NCBI GenBank assembly: GCA_017938795.1
Contig: JAGBAV010000139.1
Coordinates: 1 to 35,623 of the forward strand
DNA: 35,623 bases
Direction of reading: 5' to 3'
Source of the DNA: Clostridia bacterium
Lineage (GTDB): Bacteria > Bacillota > Clostridia > Christensenellales > Aristaeellaceae
Under the pieces are notes generated by a model, which saw nothing but the letters and a program-made list of their open reading frames with translations, was not told the origin of the DNA and searched no databases. Both the position numbers and the translations under genes were made by a program. Shown here one piece after another: positions 23,792-31,493 of this stretch; position 1 is the first letter of the stretch; each line of letters starts with the position of its first letter.

Positions 23792-25045
23792 TTACTCCTG
23801 CTGGTCGGCAGGCAGATTATGCGGCAACTCGCTCGGCTCGTCGGTCATCGCATCGATGAAGGCGGCGATACGGACGAGACCGCGCTGGATATTCTCCATC
23901 GAGGTCGCATAGGACAGGCGGCAGAAGCCCTCGGAGCAGAATGCGCTGCCCGGAACGATGGCGACGTCCGCATTCTCCAGCAGCAGCTCGGCGAAGGTCA
24001 TGGAGTCGTTCACCTGCGTATAGCCATAATACTTGCCGAAGAGCTCGGTGATGTCCATCATCGCATAGAACGCGCCCTTGGGCATGTTGCAGTTGACGCC
24101 GTCAATCGCATTGAGGCGGGTGACCATCATCTTGCGGCGGCGGTCATACTGCTTGCGCATATCCTCCACAGCGGAGACGCCCTTGAAGCTGGTGAGCGCC
24201 TCGACGCAGGCGTACTGCGCGATGGCGTTGCTGCCGCTGGCGACCTGGCTCTGCAGGCTGCTCATGATCTTGGCGATGGGCAGCGGCGCAGCCGCATAGC
24301 CGATGCGCCAGCCGGTCATGGCATATGCCTTGGAGACGCCGTTGATCACGATCGTCTGGTTGTAGATCGCCTCGCCGAAGGACGCGATAGAGGTATGCTG
24401 CTCGCCGTCATAGACGAGCTTCTCATAGATCTCGTCGGAGATGACATAGAAGCCGCGGGCGACGGCCAGCTTTGCAATGTCGCGCAGCTGCTCGCGACGC
24501 CAGATGCTGCCGGTCGGGTTGCCGGGGGTGTTGATGAGCAGCGCCTTGGTCTTCTCCGTCACATAGGGCGCAAGGTCGCGCGCATCGACGATGTAGTTAT
24601 TCTCCCTCGTCGCGGGGACGAACACCGGAACGCCGCCGGCGAGACGGACCATCTCCGGATAAGAGACCCAGCAGGGCGTCGGGATGAGCACCTCGTCGCC
24701 CGGATTGACGATGGCGCACAGCGCGGCGTAGATCGCAAACTTCGCGCCGTTGGACACAACGATCTGCTTGGGCGAATAGGACAGCGCGTTATCGCAAAGG
24801 AGTTTGTCGCAGATGGCACGGCGCAGCTCGAGCGTACCGGCGGAGGGGGTGTATTTGGTCAGGCCCATATCCAGCGCTTCATGCGCGGCGGTGCGGATAT
24901 ACTGCGGGGTAATGAAGTCCGGCTCGCCCGCGCAGAAGGACACCACATCGCGGCCGGCCGCGCTCATCTCCTTCGCCCGGGCGTCAATCGCCAGCGTCGG
25001 GGACGGGGAAATCGCGCTGCAAACGCGTGAAAGCTCAAGTGACAT
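23792..25045 (-). CDS. Class I/II PLP-dependent aminotransferase (aspartate aminotransferase-like)
   Basis: A 417-residue aminotransferase of the I-gamma type common in Bacillota (AspB-like). CAGEPDF (38-44), Y/TYTPSAGTLELR, NTPGNPTG (172-179), DEIY (204-207) and the Schiff-base lysine K239 in GVSKAYAMTGWRIGY are all present. It moves amino groups between aspartate and 2-oxoglutarate or related amino acids; the exact substrate needs assay. ATG 25045 follows GGAGGAATTCATC. A strong promoter with TTGCAA and TATAAT is upstream, and the gene ends in a bidirectional terminator, so it is a single-gene unit. Confidence 0.93.
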   Translation of the reverse strand: MSLELSRVCSAISPSPTLAIDARAKEMSAAGRDVVSFCAGEPDFITPQYIRTAAHEALDMGLTKYTPSAGTLELRRAICDKLLCDNALSYSPKQIVVSNGAKFAIYAALCAIVNPGDEVLIPTPCWVSYPEMVRLAGGVPVFVPATRENNYIVDARDLAPYVTEKTKALLINTPGNPTGSIWRREQLRDIAKLAVARGFYVISDEIYEKLVYDGEQHTSIASFGEAIYNQTIVINGVSKAYAMTGWRIGYAAAPLPIAKIMSSLQSQVASGSNAIAQYACVEALTSFKGVSAVEDMRKQYDRRRKMMVTRLNAIDGVNCNMPKGAFYAMMDITELFGKYYGYTQVNDSMTFAELLLENADVAIVPGSAFCSEGFCRLSYATSMENIQRGLVRIAAFIDAMTDEPSELPHNLPADQQE

Positions 25046-25091
25046 GATGAATTCCTCCTCTGGAATGTAAGCATAAATGAATTATGGAATT

Positions 25092-25120
25092 ATTATACAT
25101 CCAATTTTGCAGGATTGCAA
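25092..25120 (-). promoter_or_regulatory. sigma-A-type promoter of the aminotransferase gene
   Basis: Minus-strand TTGCAA (25115-25120), 17-base spacer, TATAAT (25092-25097). The gap 25046-25365 holds this, the divergent promoter below and AT-rich sequence; I see no gene in it. Confidence 0.8.
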
Positions 25121-25293
25121 CCCCATATTGGGCCTAAATTTGTCATTTTCAGATTTGTCTATTGCATATTTGCTTTTTCTTCTTCCGTTTTATCCTCTGG
25201 ATGCATGCTGTCCGCCGCTTCCCCTCTCCCTTTTATTGTAGCGCACAGGCGCAGTCTGCGTTCATGCGGCTGCACAGGAATCTATAATAGGGC

Positions 25294-25322
25294 TTGAAAG
25301 ATTTGCATTTTTGCGTTATGAT
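25294..25322 (+). promoter_or_regulatory. sigma-A-type promoter of the DUF3048 gene
   Basis: TTGAAA (25294-25299), 17-base spacer, TATGAT (25317-25322), 31 bases before the GGAGG site. Confidence 0.65.
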
Positions 25323-25365
25323 TATTCTGGTTGGTATCTGTTCATAAACTATGGAGGTGTTTGAT

Positions 25366-26673
25366 TTGCATCACATGAACAAGTGGATCCTCGCCGCTGC
25401 GCTGGCGCTCTGTCTGCTTCTGTGCAGCGTCGCCGTCGCCGAGGAATCCTACTATCTGGAGCTTCCGAGCAAGGGCATTACCTCTTCGATGAAGATCACT
25501 GTCGACATCCCGGAGGAGAATGACGTCGAAGAAGGCTTCAGCCCGCTGACCGGCGAGCCGTGGTACGGCGACTATCATCCCATCCTCGTGACCATCGACA
25601 ATCATCCGGACGCGCTGCCGCACTGGGGCGTCGCCTCCGCCGACATCCTGTATGAAATGCCCGTTCAGAGCGACGGCTCCACCCGCAGCGCCGCGCTGTT
25701 CGTGAGCGATATCCCGGCCTTCGCCGGCCCCGTCCGCTCCGGCCGCGTGCCGTGGGCTTCCCTGCGCGAGATGTGGGGCGGCGTCTGGGTCTTCTACGGC
25801 TGGCAGAACTGGTATCTCTCCGGCTATCACCCGACGGTCGACGTCGTGGACTGGGTGCTCCGCCTGCATGAGGATGCCCGCGTGAAGGGCCGCTGGGTCT
25901 TCCCGTTCATCGAGGGCACCGAGCGCAACTACAGCTCCCTGTTCCATCGCGAGCATGACGGCAACCACGTCTCCCCGCACGATGTGCAGATCGACCTGCG
26001 CGCCGTTGACGCGCTCTTCGAGAGCGAGCCGACCGTCCATGCCTTCAAGTTCACCGATGAACCGCAGCAGAACGGCATCGACGTCGACTCCATCCTCATC
26101 GAGTACAAGACCACCAATCCGGCGTACGTCACCGCGTTCTACTACAACGAGGTCACCGGCAAGTACGATCGCTTCCGCAACGGCGAGACCTACTACGACG
26201 CTCTCAATGGTATGAACACCGAGTACGCCAACGTGATCGTGCTTCGCACCGACGTGACCTGGTACAACAACGCGCCGCAGCGCCCGGTCATCCCGCTGGT
26301 CGGTCAGGGCACCTGCGAGATCTTCCAGAACGGCAAGTACATCCGCGGCACCTGGGCCCGCACCCATGACGACAGCCAGGCGGACGAGCTCAAGTCCCTG
26401 CCCTGCCGTATGATCTTCTTCGACGAGAACGGCGAAGAGCTTGAGATGCAGGTCGGCAAGACCGCGATTCAGGTCGTGGACAATGAGCAGGCCGTGATCG
26501 TCTCCGCCGGCGAGAAGATCGACGGCGCGACCGCGCAGGCCACGCCCAAGCCCACCGCCACCCCGAAGCCGACCCGTACCCCGAAGCCGACCCGTACCCC
26601 GAAGGCTTCCAAGACGACGCCCGAACCCATCATCGAGAACAACGATGAGGAAGAGAGCTTCTTCGGCGGCTGA
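25366..26673 (+). CDS. Exported DUF3048 (YerB-like) protein
   Basis: A 435-residue secreted protein. A signal peptide (NKWILAAALALCLLLC, cleavage after AVA before EES) is followed by the DUF3048 N-terminal domain (NPLTGEPW-like SPLTGEPW, then VTIDNHPDALPHWGVASADILYE, RSGRVP) and the C-terminal DUF3048 domain (NVIVLRTDVTWYN, RGTWAR). The last 90 residues are a Thr-Pro-Lys-rich linker, typical of an exported or wall-associated protein, ending acidic. The function of the family is unknown; a link to the envelope is inferred. I choose TTG 25366 because it lies eight bases after GGAGG. ATG 25351 would put the Shine-Dalgarno inside the gene, and ATG 25375 is too far from it. Confidence 0.9.
   Translation: MHHMNKWILAAALALCLLLCSVAVAEESYYLELPSKGITSSMKITVDIPEENDVEEGFSPLTGEPWYGDYHPILVTIDNHPDALPHWGVASADILYEMPVQSDGSTRSAALFVSDIPAFAGPVRSGRVPWASLREMWGGVWVFYGWQNWYLSGYHPTVDVVDWVLRLHEDARVKGRWVFPFIEGTERNYSSLFHREHDGNHVSPHDVQIDLRAVDALFESEPTVHAFKFTDEPQQNGIDVDSILIEYKTTNPAYVTAFYYNEVTGKYDRFRNGETYYDALNGMNTEYANVIVLRTDVTWYNNAPQRPVIPLVGQGTCEIFQNGKYIRGTWARTHDDSQADELKSLPCRMIFFDENGEELEMQVGKTAIQVVDNEQAVIVSAGEKIDGATAQATPKPTATPKPTRTPKPTRTPKASKTTPEPIIENNDEEESFFGG
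26560..26604 (+). repeat. 18-base tandem repeat coding for the Thr-Pro linker
   Basis: About 2.5 identical copies of an 18-base unit beginning ACCCCGAAGCC, encoding TPKPTR repeats in the DUF3048 protein tail. Perfect copies suggest recent expansion. Confidence 0.85.
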
Positions 26674-26685
26674 TCCCGTATTCCT

Positions 26686-26716
26686 TACCCCGTGCCCTGC
26701 GGCACGGGGTATTCTT
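26686..26716 (+). terminator. Intrinsic terminator of the DUF3048 gene
   Basis: An 11-base stem TACCCCGTGCC with GGCACGGGGTA around CTGC, followed by TTCTTA, 13 bases after the stop. Confidence 0.8.
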
Positions 26717-26749
26717 ATGCCCGCTGATGCCGCGCTGTATCAAAACACA

Positions 26750-26784
26750 AAGAAAAAGCCCCTCCCGGCCGGAAAGGGCTTTGC
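26750..26784 (-). terminator. Intrinsic terminator of the PRPP synthetase gene
   Basis: On the minus strand AAAGCCC pairs with GGGCTTT across a GC-rich inner stem (CCGG/CCGG) and runs into CTTTTTCTTT. Confidence 0.75.
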
Positions 26785-26795
26785 AATGATGCAGT

Positions 26796-27992
26796 TTACT
26801 TCTTCTGATCCTCGCGGTACTTGGTCAGGAGCTTTTCGATCCTGTTCCACGGATCCAGCAGATAGCTCAGGGACTGATCGTGGTTGAGCGTCGCGATGAC
26901 GTAGGCCATGTACTTGCTCATGTCCGCCTGAGAGAACCACGGGCTGTCAAGCAGCTCCTGCGGCGCATAGGTGAGGTTGGTCGCGAAGACATGGTCAATC
27001 ACGCCGTCCTCGTAGGCCTTGTTGAACGCCTCAAGGCCGCTGGTGAAGAACGCGAAGGTCGCACCGGCGAACACACGGCGGGCGCCGCGCTTCTTGAGGT
27101 TATACGCAAGGTCGAGCATGGAGTCGCCGGAGGCGATGATATCGTCCGCAACGAATACATCCTTGCCCTCAACGCTCTCGCCCATGTACTCATGCGCGAT
27201 GATCGGGTTGCGGCCGTTGACCACGCGGGTGTAGTCGCGGCGCTTGTAGAACATGCCGAGGTTCACGCCCATGGCGGAGCTGTAGTAGATGTTGCGGCCG
27301 ATGGCGCCCTCATCCGGGGAGATGACCATCATGTGCTCCTTATCGATCTGCAGATCGCTGTAGGTATGGCACATCGCCTTGAGCATCTGGTAGGTCGGCA
27401 TGACGTTGTCAAAGCCGCTGAGCGGGATCGCGTTCTGCACGCGCGGATCATGCGCATCGAACGTGATGATATTGGAGACGCCCATGTTCACGAGCTCCTG
27501 CAGCATCAGCGCGCAGTCCATGGACTCGCGGGCGGTACGGCGGTGCTGACGGCCCTCGTAGAGCATCGGCATGATGACATTGATGCGGTATGCCTTGCCG
27601 CTGACGGCGGCAATGATACGCTTGAGGTCGGCATAGTGCTCGTCCGGCGTCATCGGGACATCCTTGCCGTAGAGCTTGTAGGTGCACTGATACGCGCCGA
27701 TATCGCAGATGATGTACAGATCATAGCCGCGAACGGAGTTCTTGATCATGCCCTTGCCTTCGCCCGTGCCAAAGCGGGGGCAGACAGCCTCAAGCAGGAA
27801 GCCGTCGACGTCGGAGCCATAGAAGCTGTGCAGCCTCTCCTCGTCGGCGGTGGTAGCGTCCTGCCAGCTGAGCAGGTACTCATTGACGCGCTTGCCGATC
27901 TTCTCGCAGCCGCGCATGGCGATCACGCCAAGCGGAGCCACCGGGCGCATGGGAAACTTGTGCGACGCTTCGGATTTGATCTTATCGTTCAT
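26796..27992 (-). CDS. prs: Ribose-phosphate pyrophosphokinase, long clostridial form
   Basis: Makes PRPP from ribose 5-phosphate and ATP for nucleotide, His and Trp synthesis. The 398 residues are about 80 more than the usual 315. Family blocks are modified but recognisable: YEGRQHRRTARE (145-156), TFDAHDPRVQNA (177-188, the usual DLHAGQIQGF region), MVISPDEGAIGRN (222-234), KRRDY (250-254) and the PRPP loop ADDIIASGDSM (282-292, usual DDxxxTGGT). This longer form occurs in Clostridia, often beside a normal Prs. The ATG at 27992 has an AGAAGGGGAAG site. A consensus -10 with TGn extension lies upstream. An intrinsic terminator follows. Confidence 0.85.
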   Translation of the reverse strand: MNDKIKSEASHKFPMRPVAPLGVIAMRGCEKIGKRVNEYLLSWQDATTADEERLHSFYGSDVDGFLLEAVCPRFGTGEGKGMIKNSVRGYDLYIICDIGAYQCTYKLYGKDVPMTPDEHYADLKRIIAAVSGKAYRINVIMPMLYEGRQHRRTARESMDCALMLQELVNMGVSNIITFDAHDPRVQNAIPLSGFDNVMPTYQMLKAMCHTYSDLQIDKEHMMVISPDEGAIGRNIYYSSAMGVNLGMFYKRRDYTRVVNGRNPIIAHEYMGESVEGKDVFVADDIIASGDSMLDLAYNLKKRGARRVFAGATFAFFTSGLEAFNKAYEDGVIDHVFATNLTYAPQELLDSPWFSQADMSKYMAYVIATLNHDQSLSYLLDPWNRIEKLLTKYREDQKK

Positions 27993-28045
27993 GATTCTTC
28001 CCCTTCTCGTCGTAACTGGATCGTTACCTTACGCTTATGTATGGC

Positions 28046-28054
28046 ATTATATCA
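28046..28054 (-). promoter_or_regulatory. Extended -10 promoter of the PRPP synthetase gene
   Basis: Minus-strand TGATATAAT, a perfect -10 (28046-28051) with the TGn extension and no clear -35. The region 27993-28272 contains this, the murG promoter and AT-rich sequence; I see no gene in it. Confidence 0.55.
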
Positions 28055-28210
28055 CACATTCCGTGAATACCGTACATTATTTTGAAATATAGCTGAAAAT
28101 TCATCCACTTATGACAATTTCACGCATCCTTTCCGTCAACCGTTCACCATCTTGTCTTCTCCTTCACAAAGTTTCCAGCTTCTGCGGGTATTCATACCCG
28201 CCCGCCGGGC

Positions 28211-28239
28211 TTGACCGCCGCCAGCGCGCTTGGTATAAT
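28211..28239 (+). promoter_or_regulatory. sigma-A-type promoter of murG
   Basis: TTGACC (28211-28216), 17-base spacer, TATAAT (28234-28239), 21 bases before the GGAGGT site. Confidence 0.85.
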
Positions 28240-28272
28240 ATAGCCACTTTGATCAACTGAGGAGGTCCTGTT

Positions 28273-29334
28273 GTGAGGCGCATCGTACTGACAGGCGGCG
28301 GCACCGCCGGACACGTATCCCCCAATCAGGCGCTGATCCCCCTGCTGCAGAAAGAGGGCTGGGACATTCACTACATCGGCACGAAGGCCGGCATTGAGCG
28401 CACGCTCATCGAGCCCATCGCCGGCGTGACCTATCACGCCGTCAGCTCCGGCAAGCTCCGCCGGTATTTCGACTGGAAGAACTTCACCGATCCCTTCCGC
28501 GTGATCGCAGGCGCATGCCAGAGCTTTGCCATCATCCGCAGGCTCAAGCCGGACATTGTCTTCTCCAAGGGCGGCTTTGTCAGCGTTCCCGTGGTTGTGG
28601 GCGCGGCGCTTTGCCGTGTGCCCGTGGTCATGCATGAGAGCGATATCACCCCCGGTCTGGCGAATAAGCTGTGCAAGCCCTTTGCCAAGGCCGTGTGCAC
28701 CACCTTTCCCGAGTGCGCGAAGCTGCTGGGCGACAAGGCCGTGGAAACGGGCACGCCGCTGCGCAGCGTCATCTTCTCCGGCAAACGGGAGCGCGGTCTC
28801 GCCCTCGCCGGTTTTGACGGCAGCAGGCCCGTGCTGATGATGATCGGCGGTTCCCTCGGCGCGCAGAGCGTCAATGCCGTGCTGCGTGAGGCGCTTCCCG
28901 AGCTGACGAAGAAGTATGACGTCCTCCACGTCTGCGGCAAGGGCAACCTTGACGAGGCGCTCGCAGGCATGCGAAGCTATAAGCAGTTTGAGTATCTGTC
29001 CGACGAGCTGCCGGACGCTTTTGCCTGCGCCGATATTCTTCTCTCCCGCGCAGGCTCCAATTCCCTCTCCGAGATCCTCGCGCTCAAGAAGCCTGCGCTG
29101 CTCATCCCCTATCACAGCGGGCGCGGCGATCAGGTACTCAACGCCAATTCCCTGAAGGCGCGCGGCCTCGCCCATGTGATGATCCAGAGCGAGCTGAACG
29201 CAAAGACCCTCCCCTCCGCCATCGAGGAACTGTGGGAGGAGCGTGCGCTGCTGCGCCAGCGGATGGAGGCACTGCCGGACGCCGACGGCACGAAGGCCGT
29301 GCTGGAGCAGATTCACAAGTACGCCAAGAAATAA
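28273..29334 (+). CDS. murG: MurG, lipid II-forming GlcNAc transferase
   Basis: Adds GlcNAc from UDP-GlcNAc to lipid I on the cytoplasmic face of the membrane, giving lipid II for peptidoglycan. The 353 residues match family length. The N-terminal GGGTAGHVSPN (8-18), SKGGFVSVP, the HESDITPGLANK block, GGSLGAQSVN, and RAGSNSLSEILALKKPALLIPY in the C-terminal Rossmann fold are all diagnostic. The start is GTG 28273, six bases after GGAGGT. It stands outside the usual mur-fts cluster and has its own promoter and terminator, as is common for a second or dispersed MurG in Clostridia. Confidence 0.96.
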   Translation: MRRIVLTGGGTAGHVSPNQALIPLLQKEGWDIHYIGTKAGIERTLIEPIAGVTYHAVSSGKLRRYFDWKNFTDPFRVIAGACQSFAIIRRLKPDIVFSKGGFVSVPVVVGAALCRVPVVMHESDITPGLANKLCKPFAKAVCTTFPECAKLLGDKAVETGTPLRSVIFSGKRERGLALAGFDGSRPVLMMIGGSLGAQSVNAVLREALPELTKKYDVLHVCGKGNLDEALAGMRSYKQFEYLSDELPDAFACADILLSRAGSNSLSEILALKKPALLIPYHSGRGDQVLNANSLKARGLAHVMIQSELNAKTLPSAIEELWEERALLRQRMEALPDADGTKAVLEQIHKYAKK

Positions 29335-29347
29335 TCCATGTACAGCA

Positions 29348-29380
29348 AGAGGAGCATGACCACGTCATGCTCCTCTGTTT
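29348..29380. terminator. Terminator between murG and the GNAT gene
   Basis: A perfect 13-base stem AGAGGAGCATGAC with GTCATGCTCCTCT around a CAC loop, followed by GTTTA on the plus strand. It ends murG; on the minus strand the T run is poor, so termination of the GNAT gene there is less certain. Confidence 0.8.
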
Positions 29381-29840
29381 ATTTCAACGCCGTCACGTAG
29401 ATCTGACAGGGATTCGCCTCGTCCCACAGCTGCGGGAATACTTCGAACTCCTTGAAGCCCATGCTCTGATAGAACAGATTCGTCCTGTCATACTCCGCAT
29501 AGCAGCCCATCTTCACCGTCTTGACCTGCAGGAAGGAATATCCCTGCGAAGCGGCGGCCTCTCTGGCGGCATTCACCAGCGCGCGCCCGACGCCCCGCCT
29601 GTGCAGCCCGGGCACAACGCCCATCACGGCGATCTCCGCCGTATCGCGCCCGGTCTCCTTCAGGCAGAGGAAACCTACGGGCTCGCCGCCCTCCATGGCA
29701 GCGACCATGAGCTGCCCCTCGCTGTCGGCGATATACTGTTCGCGCGTTTCGTCGATACCGAACCAGTCCGTCAGCTTCTCCAGCACAGCGCGGGCAATGC
29801 CGCTGCGCTCCTTTGCCGATGCAATCTGCTGTGTCGTCAT
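29379..29840 (-). CDS. GNAT-family N-acetyltransferase
   Basis: A 153-residue acetyltransferase. The acetyl-CoA-binding motif A reads AVMGVVPGLHRRGVGRALV (71-90 region), after the beta strands with GEPVGFLCLKE. The C-terminal FYQSMGFKEFEVFP is the typical end of the fold. The substrate is unknown. ATG 29840 follows GGAGGCGGG; a longer in-frame start would overlap the M32 gene. It lies 14 bases after the M32 stop, so the two are probably one transcript. Confidence 0.88.
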   Translation of the reverse strand: MTTQQIASAKERSGIARAVLEKLTDWFGIDETREQYIADSEGQLMVAAMEGGEPVGFLCLKETGRDTAEIAVMGVVPGLHRRGVGRALVNAAREAAASQGYSFLQVKTVKMGCYAEYDRTNLFYQSMGFKEFEVFPQLWDEANPCQIYVTALK

Positions 29841-29854
29841 CAGCCCGCCTCCGC

Positions 29855-31363
29855 TCACAGACCGTACAGCTTCGTGAACTTGGCCTTCAGGTAGTCCGTG
29901 TAGTATGCCGCATCGAACCTGCCGCAGCTGCGTTCGAACAGCTCGCCCGGCCTGTACAGGCAGCCGTGGGTATGGATGTGCTCCTTCAGCCACTGCGTCA
30001 CCCGGCCGAGCTCGCCGCGCTCCACCAGCTCGTCAATGCAGCCGATCTCCTTCTCCATCACGGCATACATCTGCGCAGCATAGGCGCTGCCCAGCGCATA
30101 GGACGGGAAGTAACCGATCATGCCGCCGGACCAGTGCGTATCCTGCAGGCAGCCGCGCGCATCGTCCGGAACATCCACGCCGAGGTATTCCTTCATCATC
30201 GCATTCCATGCCGCAGGCAGGTCCTTCACCTGCAGCGTGCCGCCGATGAGCTGCTTCTCCAGCTCGTAGCGCACCATGATATGCAGGGCATAGGTCAGCT
30301 CGTCTGCCTCCGTGCGGATGAGCGAGGGCTGCGCCTTGTTGACCGCGCGATAGAGCATTTCCGCCGTGACGCCTTCAAGCTGCTGCGGGAAGAGCTCCTG
30401 CATCTTCGGGAAGATCAGGCGGATGAACGGCAGCCCCCTGCCGATCATGTTCTCATAGAAACGGCTCTGGCTCTCATGGATGCTCATCGCCACGCCGCCC
30501 TGCAGGGACGTGCCGTTGTAGGCGTCGTCGCCGCCGAGCTCATAGAGCGCATGGCCGCCCTCATGGATGACAGAATACATCGAGGACGCAACGTCGTTCT
30601 CATAGTAGTGCGTCGTCACGCGCACATCGTGGTTATTGAAGCCGGCGGTGAAGGGATGCTCCGTCTCCGCAATCGCGCAGCGGGTCCTGTCGATGCCCAT
30701 CGCCTCCATCAGCGCGTCGGAGAAGGCGCGCTGCACCTCAACCGGGTAATACGCGTTCAGGAAGGAATCGTCGACCTGCTCCTTCTCCCCGATGGCGTGA
30801 ATCAGCGGCACCAGCACGCTGCGCAGCTGCGCGAAGAAGGCATCGAGCGTCTCCATCGTCAGGCCCTCCTCATACTCATTGAGCAGGGCGTCATAGGCGG
30901 GAATATCCGGGTTGTAGTAGCCGGCGAACTTCCTGTTGTACGCGACGATCTCCTCCAGCAGCGGCGCAAAAGCTGCGAAGTCGTTCTCATTCTTCGCCTT
31001 GCGCCAGACGCTGTCCGCCTGATTGAGCAGCACCGCATAGGCGACATGCTCCTCCTTCGGGATGCGGGACATCTGCTCGCAGGACTTGCGCAGCAGCTGC
31101 GCCCTGCGCAGGGATGCAGCGTCCAGCTCATCGCCGTGCGCAATCAGGTAATCCGCCAGCTCTTTATTCTCTGGGTTAGCCACAAGGCCATACACCACGC
31201 CGCTGAGCACGCCCATCGTCGCGCCGCGCGCCTCAGCGGAATCAGACGGCGCAGCCGTGGAAGCATCCACGCCGAGCACGCCCATCGCATGCTGATACGC
31301 CGCCATCGTGGACTCCATCTCATTGAGCTTCGCCAGAGCGGCCTGCACAGATTCATACTGCAT
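29855..31363 (-). CDS. M32-family metallocarboxypeptidase
   Basis: A 502-residue zinc carboxypeptidase of the thermostable type. The metal site is HEGGH (267-271) in VIHEGGHALYELGG. Other family blocks are HPF (236-238), DVRVTTHYYENDV (246-258), and HESQSRFYENMIGRG downstream. Cleaves C-terminal residues from peptides in the cytoplasm. The start codon ATG 31363 follows AGGAGG. There is no convincing promoter between it and the SH3b gene's terminator, so its transcription may depend on partial read-through or a promoter I cannot see. It probably forms an operon with the GNAT gene. Confidence 0.96.
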   Translation of the reverse strand: MQYESVQAALAKLNEMESTMAAYQHAMGVLGVDASTAAPSDSAEARGATMGVLSGVVYGLVANPENKELADYLIAHGDELDAASLRRAQLLRKSCEQMSRIPKEEHVAYAVLLNQADSVWRKAKNENDFAAFAPLLEEIVAYNRKFAGYYNPDIPAYDALLNEYEEGLTMETLDAFFAQLRSVLVPLIHAIGEKEQVDDSFLNAYYPVEVQRAFSDALMEAMGIDRTRCAIAETEHPFTAGFNNHDVRVTTHYYENDVASSMYSVIHEGGHALYELGGDDAYNGTSLQGGVAMSIHESQSRFYENMIGRGLPFIRLIFPKMQELFPQQLEGVTAEMLYRAVNKAQPSLIRTEADELTYALHIMVRYELEKQLIGGTLQVKDLPAAWNAMMKEYLGVDVPDDARGCLQDTHWSGGMIGYFPSYALGSAYAAQMYAVMEKEIGCIDELVERGELGRVTQWLKEHIHTHGCLYRPGELFERSCGRFDAAYYTDYLKAKFTKLYGL

Positions 31364-31395
31364 AATGGTTTCCTCCTGTATCTCTTTCCCTGTGA

Positions 31396-31427
31396 TAAAA
31401 CGCGGGCAGCCGCAATCAGCTGCCCGC
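31396..31427 (-). terminator. Intrinsic terminator of the SH3b gene
   Basis: On the minus strand GCGGGCAGC pairs with GCTGCCCGC around an eight-base loop, followed by GTTTTATC. Confidence 0.75.
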
Positions 31428-31493
31428 TTCTGTTTTCACATGATGCACCGCATGCGGCAGCCTCATCAGCCAGCCCGCCCGCGCGCATACGGC

